Shown here: positions 52,201-60,508 of the stretch, one piece after another | How the letters are laid out: every line of letters begins with the position of its first letter | Position numbering within the stretch: the first letter of the stretch is position 1 | From: an uncultured Lentisphaeria bacterium | Lineage (GTDB): Bacteria; Verrucomicrobiota; Lentisphaeria; Victivallales; Victivallaceae | Direction of reading: 5' to 3' | DNA: 64,000 nt | Assembly: GCA_949282965.1 (NCBI GenBank) | Contig: CASDQW010000003.1 | Location: 1-64,000, forward strand | Notes under the pieces: model-generated | What the model was told of the DNA's origin: nothing | The model's database searches: none | Seen by the model: the letters and a program-made list of their open reading frames with translations, nothing else | Made by a program: the position numbers and the translations under genes

Positions 52201-53461
52201 GGAATGGTCCGATCCGGCAGCAACGGCGGAAACCATTCTCGCCGCCAAGCCGGCTCCGGTGGCGGCGGTCCCGGCCACGCTGCCCGAGTTACAGACGGTC
52301 TGGTCGAAAAAGCCCGGGGATTTCATCAGCGAACACATCACCTTTGAACTGGACGGCAAAGAAGTTCTGGCGGTGGCGATCGGCAACCGCGCCGTCTTGA
52401 TGAATGCCGACGGCAGTGTCATCCGGGAATTTCCGATGGATTCCACGGTCGGTGCGCTGTGCTGGCGCCCAAGCAGGAAGGAGCTGCTGGTCGGCTCGAT
52501 CGATGAAAAACTCCGGGCCTTCACGCTGGACGGGAAAACCGCCTGGGAATTCACCTCGCGCATGCCGGACGGCATCAAACATGAACGCATGTGGTGGGCC
52601 AAGGGCGAAATGCCCGGCGTCTGCAAAATCGGGGTATTCGAACTGGAACCGGGCAAGGAACGGATTTTCGTCGGCGGCGCCGGCACACTGGAAATCCTCG
52701 ATGAAAACGGCAAACTGCTCAAACGCCAGTTCCAGGAATGGGGCACCTTCGAAGGCATGACCGAGCTGCCCGCCCACGGAAAAACCCCGAAAAGCGTTCT
52801 GAGCTGGGGCTTCATGGTGGGACATCCGTCGGTCTACCAGTATGAAAAAAACCTCAAACGCGGATACATTTCTCTGGACAAATCCAAGGACGGCACCTTC
52901 ATGGGGCATTTCGGTTTCGGCTATATCGGTCGCAACCATCTGAAAACCGCCCAACTGGAACCCGGTGGTCCGCTCCGGCTGGTCGGGGACTTCAACGGGA
53001 CAGTCAACCGGGTGATGATCTGGGATCTGGACGGCAACGTCCTGCATGAAGCCGACCTCGGATTCGGCATCCGGGCCTTCGGCGGCATCCCCTATGCCAA
53101 AGTCATGACCCGGAACACCAATGTTCGCGGTCTGGAAACCCCGGATTTTGACGGCAACGGCAAACGTTCGATCGCGGTGGCATTTGAGCGTCGCTTCGTC
53201 AGCGCCTTCGACAGTGAATTGAATACCCGCTTCTTCTGCCCGCTTCCCGACAACCCGATGCTGCTGACCACCATCCGCCGCCCCGGCGGCGACCTGCTGG
53301 CCACGGCCTGTTACAACGGTGATGTCTATCTCATCGACGGCAGCGGCAAGCTGACGGCACGGGGCCGGGTGGAAGGGCGTCCGACGCTGCTGACCACGGT
53401 CGGCGACCAGCTGGTCGTCGGCACGGACAAAGGCAATCTGACCGCTTTTGCGTGTCAGTAA
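49235..53461 (+). CDS. Giant secreted multidomain protein, carbohydrate-active type
   Basis: 1408 residues from ATG 49235 (49238 also possible), with no Shine-Dalgarno sequence visible and only 15 bases after the pseudopilin stop. Residues 1-23 are a signal peptide. Next come a carbohydrate-binding-like beta sandwich (about 25-185) and an alpha/beta domain like the GH20/GH67 N-terminal unit (about 210-345). An alpha-helical toroid-like region follows (about 375-720), then a beta-sandwich (about 740-1000). A 390-residue beta-propeller follows (about 1018-1408), with PQQ/WD-like repeats such as 'VLMNADGSVIREF' and 'AFTLDGKTAWEF'. The toroid plus sandwich is the plan of polysaccharide lyases (heparinase or PL8/PL12/PL15-like). 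No catalytic residues can be named with confidence. Confidence 0.75.
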   Translation: MMKKLTALLAILLAGALSAPAAPDVMFTDDFSEFADGLPKGWSKYDTGSAGTITQTLLPSGRRATALTVTDPKQGLGLSRKFPATPGVWYRATLDSAPMPGKSQEGAYLQLRFYPYPLRTFRNSEYLYQVPLNNFDENSNLTSVTLRAPTGVNAVAVYIVTAGAAPAVRLQDFKLESSATEFAPIPADPQRVPGVLKITPRNLYLNTDLVKDKVPYTAIVIPETPEYRQLADKINAVVLAKTGVRLPVLSDKTFADTETLKHNLITIGSRDRNQTVENLYNRYYTLLDSRYPGKGGSLVRSLHNPFGDGCNVLTVGGSDPAGDRQAVDRFVNLLNACPAGNDLRLGYLADIVLGQGKQPPENAKDAVSWDQSPDGGSPNEFGWNLVSKNMALFYMTGDTRYAREFMRLAFPDERASEDLNRLDGEFVYSNLKDPLGEPYHYNAHMLILYWDLIEEDPFFSDEDRVRITEKFYEQLNNRRKNGDKGIYKIYNLKETPLKLRDRHYLSEAVTVYCTARYFRKYYPSRDGRDGEKVARRLFTTLDQYPAIVAGSLFWYNTFIRPAIRFALLDGGRKYVGNPVISSYVEALVMLSERRPGDWAHDYSSPELLYQMAYLTEDQAPVEIANLSKNFDPDQFRVGQSYYPAHPYEHDFFADTDGKWRIARFDARGMDEWNPPFDKNKVVEWMSYRRHGDAGEDFALLDAKYESGRNPFHNFALISLYLRGVPLLRGYHNQLHIYRDGLGDPKISQYTEPLRYGRVGKTAFMQGKLAAFNGHDWIRTFVIRENGFLLTFDEVTPLADYRTSQIIVNWETPHGTKMTPTAKHEFELASGDTRWTVACSAPGETSQKRVAGGTYLKTTGVDSQLTILGEGKAGQPIRFASILRPGAPEKTPSAAEQNGVIALRLPQPAILTARDAGFLLTEKDHLFGFQVRELPGVLTASAPVSADFDRKTGQLSLTADRATEVILNADDKRVTVPAGKELVLNVAAAPEWSDPAATAETILAAKPAPVAAVPATLPELQTVWSKKPGDFISEHITFELDGKEVLAVAIGNRAVLMNADGSVIREFPMDSTVGALCWRPSRKELLVGSIDEKLRAFTLDGKTAWEFTSRMPDGIKHERMWWAKGEMPGVCKIGVFELEPGKERIFVGGAGTLEILDENGKLLKRQFQEWGTFEGMTELPAHGKTPKSVLSWGFMVGHPSVYQYEKNLKRGYISLDKSKDGTFMGHFGFGYIGRNHLKTAQLEPGGPLRLVGDFNGTVNRVMIWDLDGNVLHEADLGFGIRAFGGIPYAKVMTRNTNVRGLETPDFDGNGKRSIAVAFERRFVSAFDSELNTRFFCPLPDNPMLLTTIRRPGGDLLATACYNGDVYLIDGSGKLTARGRVEGRPTLLTTVGDQLVVGTDKGNLTAFACQ

Positions 53462-53471
53462 CCTACACGGC

Positions 53472-53497
53472 GGGAAACACCGGGAACGGTGTTTCCC
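53472..53497 (+). terminator. Hairpin just past the secreted-protein gene
   Basis: GGGAAACACC / GGTGTTTCCC, a perfect 10-bp stem with a 6-base loop, starts 11 bases past the stop and lacks a T-run. It may protect the mRNA 3' end ahead of the stronger terminator. Confidence 0.5.
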
Positions 53498-53506
53498 TGC
53501 CCCCCA

Positions 53507-53559
53507 AAAAAGCGGCCTTTTCAGGGAAGACGGCAAATCCCCTGAAAAGGCCGCTTTTT
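53507..53559. terminator. Very strong bidirectional terminator
   Basis: A 20-bp perfect stem (AAAAAGCGGCCTTTTCAGGG with its complement) has a 13-base loop and T-runs at both ends. It separates the rightward regulator/pseudopilin operon from the leftward ATP-grasp gene, whose stop is 31 bases further on. Confidence 0.9.
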
Positions 53560-53589
53560 CGTATATCCTGTCAAAAACGTTCTACCGCC

Positions 53590-54759
53590 TCATCCGGAGT
53601 CGCGTGATTTCCGCTCCGTGGTCGGCAACTCCCGCCGCCGGTCGGAGGCATAAATCAAATACCCCGTCCGGTCCGCACTGGAACCGAGTTCCGCACTATC
53701 CGGCTCCCGTAATAATTTTGCCTCAACCATCCAGTCTTCCCGGCAGTCGCCCGTCAGATATTGCCGCACTGCCGGAGTGGCGGAACTCAGGAACCAGACC
53801 CCCGCACAGCGTCTGGCTGGCGGCGCTTCCTCCGGCAGAGTGCATTCGCCCAGCGCACATTCTACAATTCCGCGCAGATAGTCGTAGCCGCAGGAAAACG
53901 GCACCAGATGCGATCCGATAAAATCCCCCCCCATCCGCGCCCCGGTTTCCGTCAACGTCAACGCGCCATCGTCGCCCACCAGCCATTCGGTATGGGCCGC
54001 ACCGGAAACCAGTCCCAGCGCCGTCAACGCCGCCGCCGTTCCCCGCCGCAATTCCCCCAGCCATGGTTCGGGCAGCTGCGACGGTTGATGGTGCGCCAGT
54101 TCCACGAAATGCGGTGCCCCGGACGTCACCTTGTCCGTCACCGCCAGAATGCAATGCTTGCCCTCCCGGGAAATGCTCTCCACGCTCACTTCCCGACCGC
54201 GGACGAACTCCTCGGCAATCGCCTCGCCGCTGAATGCCGCTTTCCGCGCCGCCGCCGCCGCTTCCAGCAATTCCTCTTGCGTCTCCACCCGTTTCACCCC
54301 CAGACTGCCGGAGCGGTCGCAAGGCTTGACGATCATCGGAAAAGACAAGACCGCGGCGGCGCGCAGGTCATCCGCAGCATCACGCAGCAGCAGGAAACGG
54401 GGACAGGGCAGTCCGGCGGCAGCCAACACCTGGCGCATCCGGAATTTGTGCGTCCATTGCCGAACCGTCGCCGGATCCGGACCGGGCAACCCCATCCCCG
54501 CCGCCACATGCGCCACGGTCGGCACGGCGGCGTCCGAAGCCGCCGTCAGTACTCCGGAAATCCGCTGTTCCCGGCAGATCCGCAGAATCTCCTCTTTTTC
54601 CAGAATGGAAACCGGGAAGAAAGCATCCGCCTCAGCCGCCGCCACCGCGCCGTCCCGCCAGGCAAAACAGAGCGGAGAATAACCCATTTCCCGGATTTTC
54701 CGGACCAGAGGCAATTGCAGATAACCGGCACCGATGACAGCGATTTTCTTTTTTCCCAT
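53590..54759 (-). CDS. ATP-grasp carboxylate-amine ligase-like protein
   Basis: 389 residues. An N-terminal Rossmann-like pre-ATP domain ('KKIAVIGAGYLQLPLVRKIREMGY') precedes an ATP-grasp fold: 'FPMIVKPCDRSGSLGVKRV' (ATP-binding loop), 'EEFVRGREVSVES' and 'TLTETGARMGGDFI', where E and N/R positions bind magnesium. This is the plan of PurK/CarB-like ligases. It follows the WecA-like gene by 34 bases. It might make an amide or peptide bond in a surface-polymer precursor, which is inference from context only. Confidence 0.8.
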   Translation of the reverse strand: MGKKKIAVIGAGYLQLPLVRKIREMGYSPLCFAWRDGAVAAAEADAFFPVSILEKEEILRICREQRISGVLTAASDAAVPTVAHVAAGMGLPGPDPATVRQWTHKFRMRQVLAAAGLPCPRFLLLRDAADDLRAAAVLSFPMIVKPCDRSGSLGVKRVETQEELLEAAAAARKAAFSGEAIAEEFVRGREVSVESISREGKHCILAVTDKVTSGAPHFVELAHHQPSQLPEPWLGELRRGTAAALTALGLVSGAAHTEWLVGDDGALTLTETGARMGGDFIGSHLVPFSCGYDYLRGIVECALGECTLPEEAPPARRCAGVWFLSSATPAVRQYLTGDCREDWMVEAKLLREPDSAELGSSADRTGYLIYASDRRRELPTTERKSRDSG

Positions 54760-54793
54760 GGTGGCACAGCTCCGGTCAGACGCAATCGGCTTA

Positions 54794-56716
54794 TCAGGAA
54801 TTGCAGGTGCCCCCGTCGGATCCCGACATCTCGGATCCGCTTACCGGAAACTGCGGCAAGGTGGTTTCACACACCCGGAAGACTGAAAAACGAATGTCGT
54901 GCGCCCGGCAGAAGAACTCCAGCCGATGCAGGGAGTCCGCCGGAGCGTTGCCGGCGGTCACCACCAGCTTGGCAAAGGGATGCCGGCGATAAATCTCCTC
55001 AATATCCTCCGATCCGCCCAGAACTTTGAAGCCGTATACCCGCAGTCCGTGCAGGGCACTGTCATCATCAATGATGCCGACGATCTTTTCCCGGCATTCG
55101 CTCCGGGTGAAGCAATACAGGGAATTGATGAAAAGCCGGCAATTCAGCCCGCCGCCGAAAATGGCGGTGCGCTGCAATTTCTCCGGTGCCTGGTACTGCA
55201 GCGACAACTTCCGAAACCAGAACCCTTCCGCATAATGCAGCAGAAACCGTTCCAACGAAATCAGCGTCGTCGCCAACAGCGAAAACAACAGCGACCCGGC
55301 AAACAGACGCTGCATCGCATCCGGTGTCATCTGATCCATCGACGGGAAACAGAACAACATGATCAGCGAATTGGAAATCAACGTTCCCAGCAGCACCATT
55401 GATGCCAGATGCCAGTAGTTGTTCAGCCCCGCCCGCAACCAGTATACCCGGTAAACCCCGGAAAAACAGAGCAGCAGCACCGGCGGCGCAAACGCCAGTA
55501 CAAAGAGATTGAAATAATGGAAACTTCCCAGAGCCAGCGAAGAAGCCACCATATAGGAGACGGCGATCAAGGCGAAATCAATGAACGGATGCACCATGTT
55601 AACCAGAACCCCGCGCCTCGGCTTGGCCAGCCCGTTGCGGATCAGCCGGGCGGAGTCGAACAACTCCACCACCGCCAGCTGCCGCAATGCGATCAGCACT
55701 GCCAGCAGCAGAATGATGTAAGCCACCGCCGGCGCCGAATCCCGCACCAGAATCACCAGCAGTGCCACCACCGCGAAAAAGGAGGCCAGCAGGTACATGC
55801 GCCAGGCGGTAGTAGTCTGCTTCTTGGTCGCCCGCAGCATCCGATGGTGCAGATGATCCTGGTCACCGTCCATGATCCCGCCGGCATTCGGATCCAGCAA
55901 TTTGCGCGTACTCCGGCGCCAAATCGCCAGCACCACGTCGAAAACCGGCACTCCGATGGCCAATACCGGCAGCAGCAGACTGGTGATCGTCACCGCCCGA
56001 TCAATCGCCGACAAACCGATAATCGCGAAAATCAGACCGAGAAACGTGCTTCCCGTATCCCCGAGAAAAATCTTCGCCGGATAAAAATTGTAACGAAGAA
56101 ACCCGAGGCACCCTCCCGCCAGGATCATCATGGCCACCGCTTCCGGCACATGGCCCCCCACCATCAGAAACCAGATCACCATGCAGCCGGACGACACCAC
56201 CGCCAGACCGGACGCCAATCCGTCCAGACCGTCGATCAGATTGAATGCGTTGATGATGATAATCACCCATCCCGCCGTCAGCGGCAATGAAACGTACCAG
56301 GACAGCTCGTAACCGAAAAACACATAATCTTCCGGCCCGGTCCACCAGACTACCAGCACCACCCCCAGCTGCACCAGCAATTTGATCCAGGACTTCAACT
56401 CCCAGCGATCGTCGATCAACCCGAGCACGCCCAGCGGCACGGCCGGAAGCAGCAAGCGCCAGAACAACAACGCCCCCCCCTCTCCGCTTCTGCTGTCGAG
56501 CACATAAAAAGCCAAAGATAGAAAAAACGCCAGAATAATGGCGATCCCGCCACCGCGGGGAACCAGCCGCTTGTGAATATGCCGTCCGCCCGGCTTATCC
56601 AGATAGCCGAGCCGAGGCAACAATCGAATGCAGAGAAACGTGAAAAATGCCGAAAGAACTACGGCTACGGTAGGATAAATAAAAAGCCCGATATATTTTT
56701 GAATAAAAACCAGCAT
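54794..56716 (-). CDS. WecA-type sugar-phosphate transferase fused to CapD-like NAD domain
   Basis: 640 residues from ATG 56716. The first ~330 residues are a polyprenyl-phosphate HexNAc-1-P transferase with about eleven helices. They show 'DKPGGRHIHKRLVPRGGG' (about 36-53), 'GLIDDRWELKSW', 'NAFNLIDGLDGLASG' (DGLDG active-site loop) and 'FLGDTGSTFLG'. The rest (about 395-640) has four helices then a Rossmann segment ('AIFGGGLNCRLFINSL', 'VVTAGNAPADSLHRLEFFCRAHDI'), like the N-terminal part of CapD/FlaA1/PglF. The catalytic epimerase half of CapD is missing. It would initiate a surface glycan on undecaprenyl phosphate. Confidence 0.82.
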   Translation of the reverse strand: MLVFIQKYIGLFIYPTVAVVLSAFFTFLCIRLLPRLGYLDKPGGRHIHKRLVPRGGGIAIILAFFLSLAFYVLDSRSGEGGALLFWRLLLPAVPLGVLGLIDDRWELKSWIKLLVQLGVVLVVWWTGPEDYVFFGYELSWYVSLPLTAGWVIIIINAFNLIDGLDGLASGLAVVSSGCMVIWFLMVGGHVPEAVAMMILAGGCLGFLRYNFYPAKIFLGDTGSTFLGLIFAIIGLSAIDRAVTITSLLLPVLAIGVPVFDVVLAIWRRSTRKLLDPNAGGIMDGDQDHLHHRMLRATKKQTTTAWRMYLLASFFAVVALLVILVRDSAPAVAYIILLLAVLIALRQLAVVELFDSARLIRNGLAKPRRGVLVNMVHPFIDFALIAVSYMVASSLALGSFHYFNLFVLAFAPPVLLLCFSGVYRVYWLRAGLNNYWHLASMVLLGTLISNSLIMLFCFPSMDQMTPDAMQRLFAGSLLFSLLATTLISLERFLLHYAEGFWFRKLSLQYQAPEKLQRTAIFGGGLNCRLFINSLYCFTRSECREKIVGIIDDDSALHGLRVYGFKVLGGSEDIEEIYRRHPFAKLVVTAGNAPADSLHRLEFFCRAHDIRFSVFRVCETTLPQFPVSGSEMSGSDGGTCNS

Positions 56717-57158
56717 GACGCCGTCTTCGCACTCCATCTGTGTGCCGGTCCTCGATCGCGTTTCAGCAAACAGCCCCTCCGACCGGAAACGTTCCGAACG
56801 ACTTCCCCATTTGCCGGCCATTCCTGAAGTCCAGAAAATGGATATTGTCTATTATACTATGGATCCGTATAAAAAGCAAGTATTTCCGGTCTTTTTTTCC
56901 GGCAAATTCAAGTTGAAAATCAAAAAGTACGGCAGTATCTTATACATTTCACAGGAAGACGGAACGGTGCATTCTCTTCTTTCATGCCGGACGAGGCCGC
57001 AGTCATCATCTAAGGAAAAGAACGGTCCCCACAAAAAGTCATGCCGGAAAAACAGTAAAACAAGAGGTTGCTCCCGATCGGGTTGATTCTGAAATCTACA
57101 ATCATATGCTTGCCGGCCACAAAGTTTGCGCCGGCGGTTAAGGAACAAGCAGTACAGT
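56717..57158. other. 442-base AT-rich spacer; a doubtful 82-residue frame
   Basis: This spacer separates divergent genes. A rightward frame from 56838 to 57086 (MDIVYYTMDPYKKQVFPVFF... with a Lys-rich, Cys-containing end) could encode 82 residues. It has no good ribosome site and unusual codons. It is the only candidate I see for a small peptide next to the ABC exporter and peptidase. A TATACT sequence near 56855 may be part of a promoter. Confidence 0.35.
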
Positions 57159-58892
57159 ATGCATCAGCCCTCACATATATCTCCCCCCTTCTCTTCTGAA
57201 GATCCTTTCGGCGGAGCACCTCCTCCACGACTGCGCGCAACCATCGCGTTTTTGTATCCTTTTCTGAAACCATCCCGCATGTGGCTGATTGCAGGGGCCA
57301 TCGCCATCCTCCCGGCCACGCTGGCAAGCTGGAGTCTGCCACTGGTGCAGAGTGCATTCATCAACGCGCTCGCGGAGCGACGGGAGCCGGACCTCTGGCA
57401 GACCCTGCTGCTGTTCGCTGGATTGGCGGTCCTGACCAGCATGCTGACTCGTGCCGCAGTTTTCTGTGAAGGACGGGCGGCATGTCGTATCGGAGCGGAT
57501 TTGAAAAAACACCTGACCTCCCGATTGCTGGCGTTGCCGCTCCCGGTTTTCACCCGCTGCGGGGAACATTATCTGGCCGGGCGTCTGGTCGCGGATTCGG
57601 AAACACTGCAAATGCTGTTTTCCGGAACCGGCGTCCGTTTCCTTGCCGACGTGCTGAAACTGATGGGGGGACTGCTGTTCCTGACCTGGTTCGACTGGAG
57701 ACTCGGCGCGATTGCGGTGCTGCTGCTGCCGCTTTATGCCGCCCTCCTGCACCGGATGATACGCCGCGCCTACGAACTCAGCGCGGCTTCCGGAGAAGCC
57801 AGAGCCCGGAATTTCGGTGACCTGCATGCGCTGACCTCCCGCATCGGCATGCTGAAAGCCGGTGTCGCGGAGCAACGGACCCGCGCCCAACTGGACCGGC
57901 AGTTTGATCAGATTGCCGCCATCCGTCTCCGCCGCCTCACCTGGCATTATGGCTTTCACAGCGTTCTGACGATGCTGCCGTGGATCTGCCGCGGAGGATT
58001 GCTGATCTGGAGTATTTTTCTGCTGCTGCGCGGCGAATGGACGCTGGGGAGAATCTGGGCGGCGCAATGCTATGCCGGATATGTTTTCACGCCGCAACGA
58101 CAATTGCTGAGCAGCTGGGAGGAATTTCAGAACGTGCGCGCCGCTCTGGCCCGAATCATGCGGTTCTGCTCGCTTTCTTTGGAGGAAGAGGCCGGAGAAG
58201 CGGGCCTTGCGCCGCAACGACTGTCCGGCAAAGTGGAATTCCGCAAGGTCGTTTTTTCCCACCTGCCGGAAGTACCGGTCCTCCGTAATGTTTCCTTTAC
58301 CGTGCACCCCGGAGAAAAAATTCTTCTGACCGGTTCCAGCGGCAGCGGCAAAACCACCCTTCTGGCTCTGATCGACCGGCTGTTGCTGCCGGAATCCGGC
58401 GAAATCCTCTTCGACGACCGGCCGGCGGAGCAATACCGGACGGGAGCGTTGCGGCAACGAATCGGCTACCTCGACCAACATCCGGAACTGTATGGAAAAA
58501 CGCTGGCGGAAAATCTTCAACCCTCCTACGGCCCCCCGTATCCGGATGCGCAGCTGCTGGAGGCGTTGTGCGAGGCAGGAGGCGAAGACATCCTGCGCAA
58601 ACTCCCCGGCGGACTGCACGCCCCCCTGCCCAACGACGGCAAAAACTTCTCCGCCGGAGAGAAACTGCGCATCGCTGCCGCCCGGGAAATTCTCCGCGAC
58701 ACCGATATCGTACTGCTCGACGAACCGACCGCCGCGCTGGATGCGGACCACGAGGAAATATTGCTGGCGATTTTCCATTCCCGGCTGCGCCACCGTACCC
58801 TCTTTCTGGTCAGCCACCATCCGGAAACGCTGCCGTTCCCCGTACGGGTTTTCCACCTGGCGGGGGGTGAACTCACGGAGGCACCGGCATGA
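57159..58892 (+). CDS. ABC-type exporter, fused membrane and ATPase domains
   Basis: 577 residues. Membrane domain about 20-330 (six helices), then an ATPase with 'LTGSSGSGKTTLLALIDRL' (Walker A), the degenerate signature 'NFSAGEKLRIAAAREIL', Walker B 'IVLLDEPTAALD' and switch 'LVSHH'. There is no peptidase C39 domain. The start overlaps nothing upstream, and the ribosome site is poor. It is translationally coupled to the next gene, a signal-peptidase-like protein, which suggests exported peptide or small-molecule substrates. Confidence 0.88.
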   Translation: MHQPSHISPPFSSEDPFGGAPPPRLRATIAFLYPFLKPSRMWLIAGAIAILPATLASWSLPLVQSAFINALAERREPDLWQTLLLFAGLAVLTSMLTRAAVFCEGRAACRIGADLKKHLTSRLLALPLPVFTRCGEHYLAGRLVADSETLQMLFSGTGVRFLADVLKLMGGLLFLTWFDWRLGAIAVLLLPLYAALLHRMIRRAYELSAASGEARARNFGDLHALTSRIGMLKAGVAEQRTRAQLDRQFDQIAAIRLRRLTWHYGFHSVLTMLPWICRGGLLIWSIFLLLRGEWTLGRIWAAQCYAGYVFTPQRQLLSSWEEFQNVRAALARIMRFCSLSLEEEAGEAGLAPQRLSGKVEFRKVVFSHLPEVPVLRNVSFTVHPGEKILLTGSSGSGKTTLLALIDRLLLPESGEILFDDRPAEQYRTGALRQRIGYLDQHPELYGKTLAENLQPSYGPPYPDAQLLEALCEAGGEDILRKLPGGLHAPLPNDGKNFSAGEKLRIAAAREILRDTDIVLLDEPTAALDADHEEILLAIFHSRLRHRTLFLVSHHPETLPFPVRVFHLAGGELTEAPA

Positions 58893-59476
58893 AATTCTTC
58901 TACTGCGGCGACAGTATGAAAAGAGTCTTTCGAAACGGCGACCGCCTGGTCGGAATACCATGTCCGTTCACACGGCTGCGTCCCGGTGATATAGTCCGAT
59001 TCCGACGCGTGGACGGCACCATGGCCGTGCACCGGATCATCGGCCGGTGCGATGGCGGCTTCCGAACCTGCGGCGACAACAATCCGGAAGCCGACCGGCG
59101 TCTGCTGCTTCCGGAACATTACCTCGATCGAATTGCCGGAATGGAGCGCGGCGGACGTTTCCGGTGGATTGCCGGAGGCCGGGCGGGCATGTTCTCTTTC
59201 TATTGTCACCGTCTCCGGCGGCGGATCCGGGCCGGTGTGGCCGGATTGCTGTTGCCGCCGCCGGGAACGGCGCCGCTGGCCGTTCTGAATGGCCTGCTCG
59301 GCCGCCCGGAAAAGACCGTCTTCCGCAACCGGGAAGAAACCGTCATGCTGAAACACCGCATCATTGCCCGCCGTTCCGCCGACCGTTGCTGGACCATTAC
59401 CGGCCCATGGCGCTGGTTCTGGACTCCGGAACAACTGGAACGAGCCTGTCGTCGTTCGCCGGAGGATCCGTCATGA
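58889..59476 (+). CDS. Soluble S26/S24 (SipW-like) peptidase
   Basis: 195 residues, ATG overlapping the exporter stop. The catalytic region is seen: Ser9 in 'GDSM', His48 in 'TMAVHRIIGR' and Asp63 in 'TCGDNNPEAD', the Ser-His-Asp set of ER/SipW-type signal peptidases rather than Ser-Lys. No membrane anchor is present, only a weakly hydrophobic segment near residues 105-125. The C-terminal third (about 120-195) is basic and of unknown fold. Peptidases of this type beside an ABC exporter often process a small secreted precursor. Confidence 0.78.
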   Translation: MKFFYCGDSMKRVFRNGDRLVGIPCPFTRLRPGDIVRFRRVDGTMAVHRIIGRCDGGFRTCGDNNPEADRRLLLPEHYLDRIAGMERGGRFRWIAGGRAGMFSFYCHRLRRRIRAGVAGLLLPPPGTAPLAVLNGLLGRPEKTVFRNREETVMLKHRIIARRSADRCWTITGPWRWFWTPEQLERACRRSPEDPS

Positions 59477-60411
59477 CTGCTGCGACGCCATTGCTCTGTA
59501 TCACCGGACCGACGGCCTCCGGCAAAAGCGCCCTGGCCCTGCGCCTGGCCCGGGAATTGAACGGCGAGATCGTCTCCGCCGATTCCATGCAGCTGTACCG
59601 CGGGTTGGAAATCGGCACGGCACAGCCGACGGCGGAGGAACAGGCGCTGGTGCCGCATCACCTGATCGGCTGCTTTGATTGGTCCGAGCGGATCGACGTC
59701 ACCCGCTTCGTGCGTCTGGCCGACGCGGCCATTGCGGACATCCGTGCCCGCGGCCGGGTACCGATCATTGCCGGTGGTACCGGCTTTTACGTCAAAGCGC
59801 TGCTCTACGGCCTGGATGACCTGCCCGCCGATCCGGAGCTGCGCCGGAAACTGGACCAAACCTACGACCGGGATGATCGCTTCGAAGCCCTGCGGGCGCG
59901 GATGCGCGAACTCGACCCCGCGGCGGAAATCCGCTGGCATGCCTGTCGTCGGAAATTGATCCGTGCACTGGAGGTCCGGCTGCTGACCGGCCATTCGCTG
60001 CTGGAACTGCAGCACGGTGCACGCCCCCTGCGATACCGGACCTTTGCCCGTACTCTGCAATGGCCGCCGGACCTCCTGCGCCATCGCATTGCCGAACGCA
60101 CCCGGACCATGCTCCGGAACGGCTGGATCGAAGAAGCCGCCGCCGCTCTGGCCGCCGGCTTGGCGGAGACACCAACCGCCCATCAGGTACTCGGGTATGC
60201 CGTCATCGCCGAATACCTCGCCGGCAGATTGACGCTGGAAGAGACTGCCGAACGCATCATTACCCGTACCTGTCAGCTGGCCCGCCGGCAGCGGACCTGG
60301 TTCCGCCATCAGCACCCGGAAGCGTTGCCGATACCGCTGCCGGGTGAGCCGCTGCCGACGCTGCTGCGCGAATGGCGGGAGTTCATCCAACAGGATCAGG
60401 GGTACCCGTAA
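59473..60411 (+). CDS. miaA: tRNA dimethylallyltransferase
   Basis: 312 residues from ATG 59473, overlapping the peptidase stop, with GGAGGA upstream. The P-loop 'GPTASGKSALALRLA', 'EIVSADSMQLYRGLEIGTAQP', 'PIIAGGTGFYVKALLYGL' and 'TRTCQLARRQRTWFR' are diagnostic. It adds an isopentenyl group to A37 of tRNAs reading UNN codons. Its tight coupling behind an exporter and peptidase is unusual, and longer in-frame starts upstream lie inside the peptidase gene. Confidence 0.93.
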   Translation: MTAATPLLCITGPTASGKSALALRLARELNGEIVSADSMQLYRGLEIGTAQPTAEEQALVPHHLIGCFDWSERIDVTRFVRLADAAIADIRARGRVPIIAGGTGFYVKALLYGLDDLPADPELRRKLDQTYDRDDRFEALRARMRELDPAAEIRWHACRRKLIRALEVRLLTGHSLLELQHGARPLRYRTFARTLQWPPDLLRHRIAERTRTMLRNGWIEEAAAALAAGLAETPTAHQVLGYAVIAEYLAGRLTLEETAERIITRTCQLARRQRTWFRHQHPEALPIPLPGEPLPTLLREWREFIQQDQGYP

Positions 60412-60427
60412 CCATGGCGCCGGGCGA

Positions 60428-60455
60428 TTGATTTTATCGGAATCCGGTGTACATT
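60428..60455 (+). promoter_or_regulatory. Candidate promoter of purO
   Basis: TTGATT, 16 bases, TACATT, 53 bases before the purO start and 17 bases past the miaA stop. Confidence 0.45.
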
Positions 60456-60508
60456 ACGGGACATGTGAAAACCATCCGAAACAACGACCAGGAAAGGCGG
60501 TTTACATT

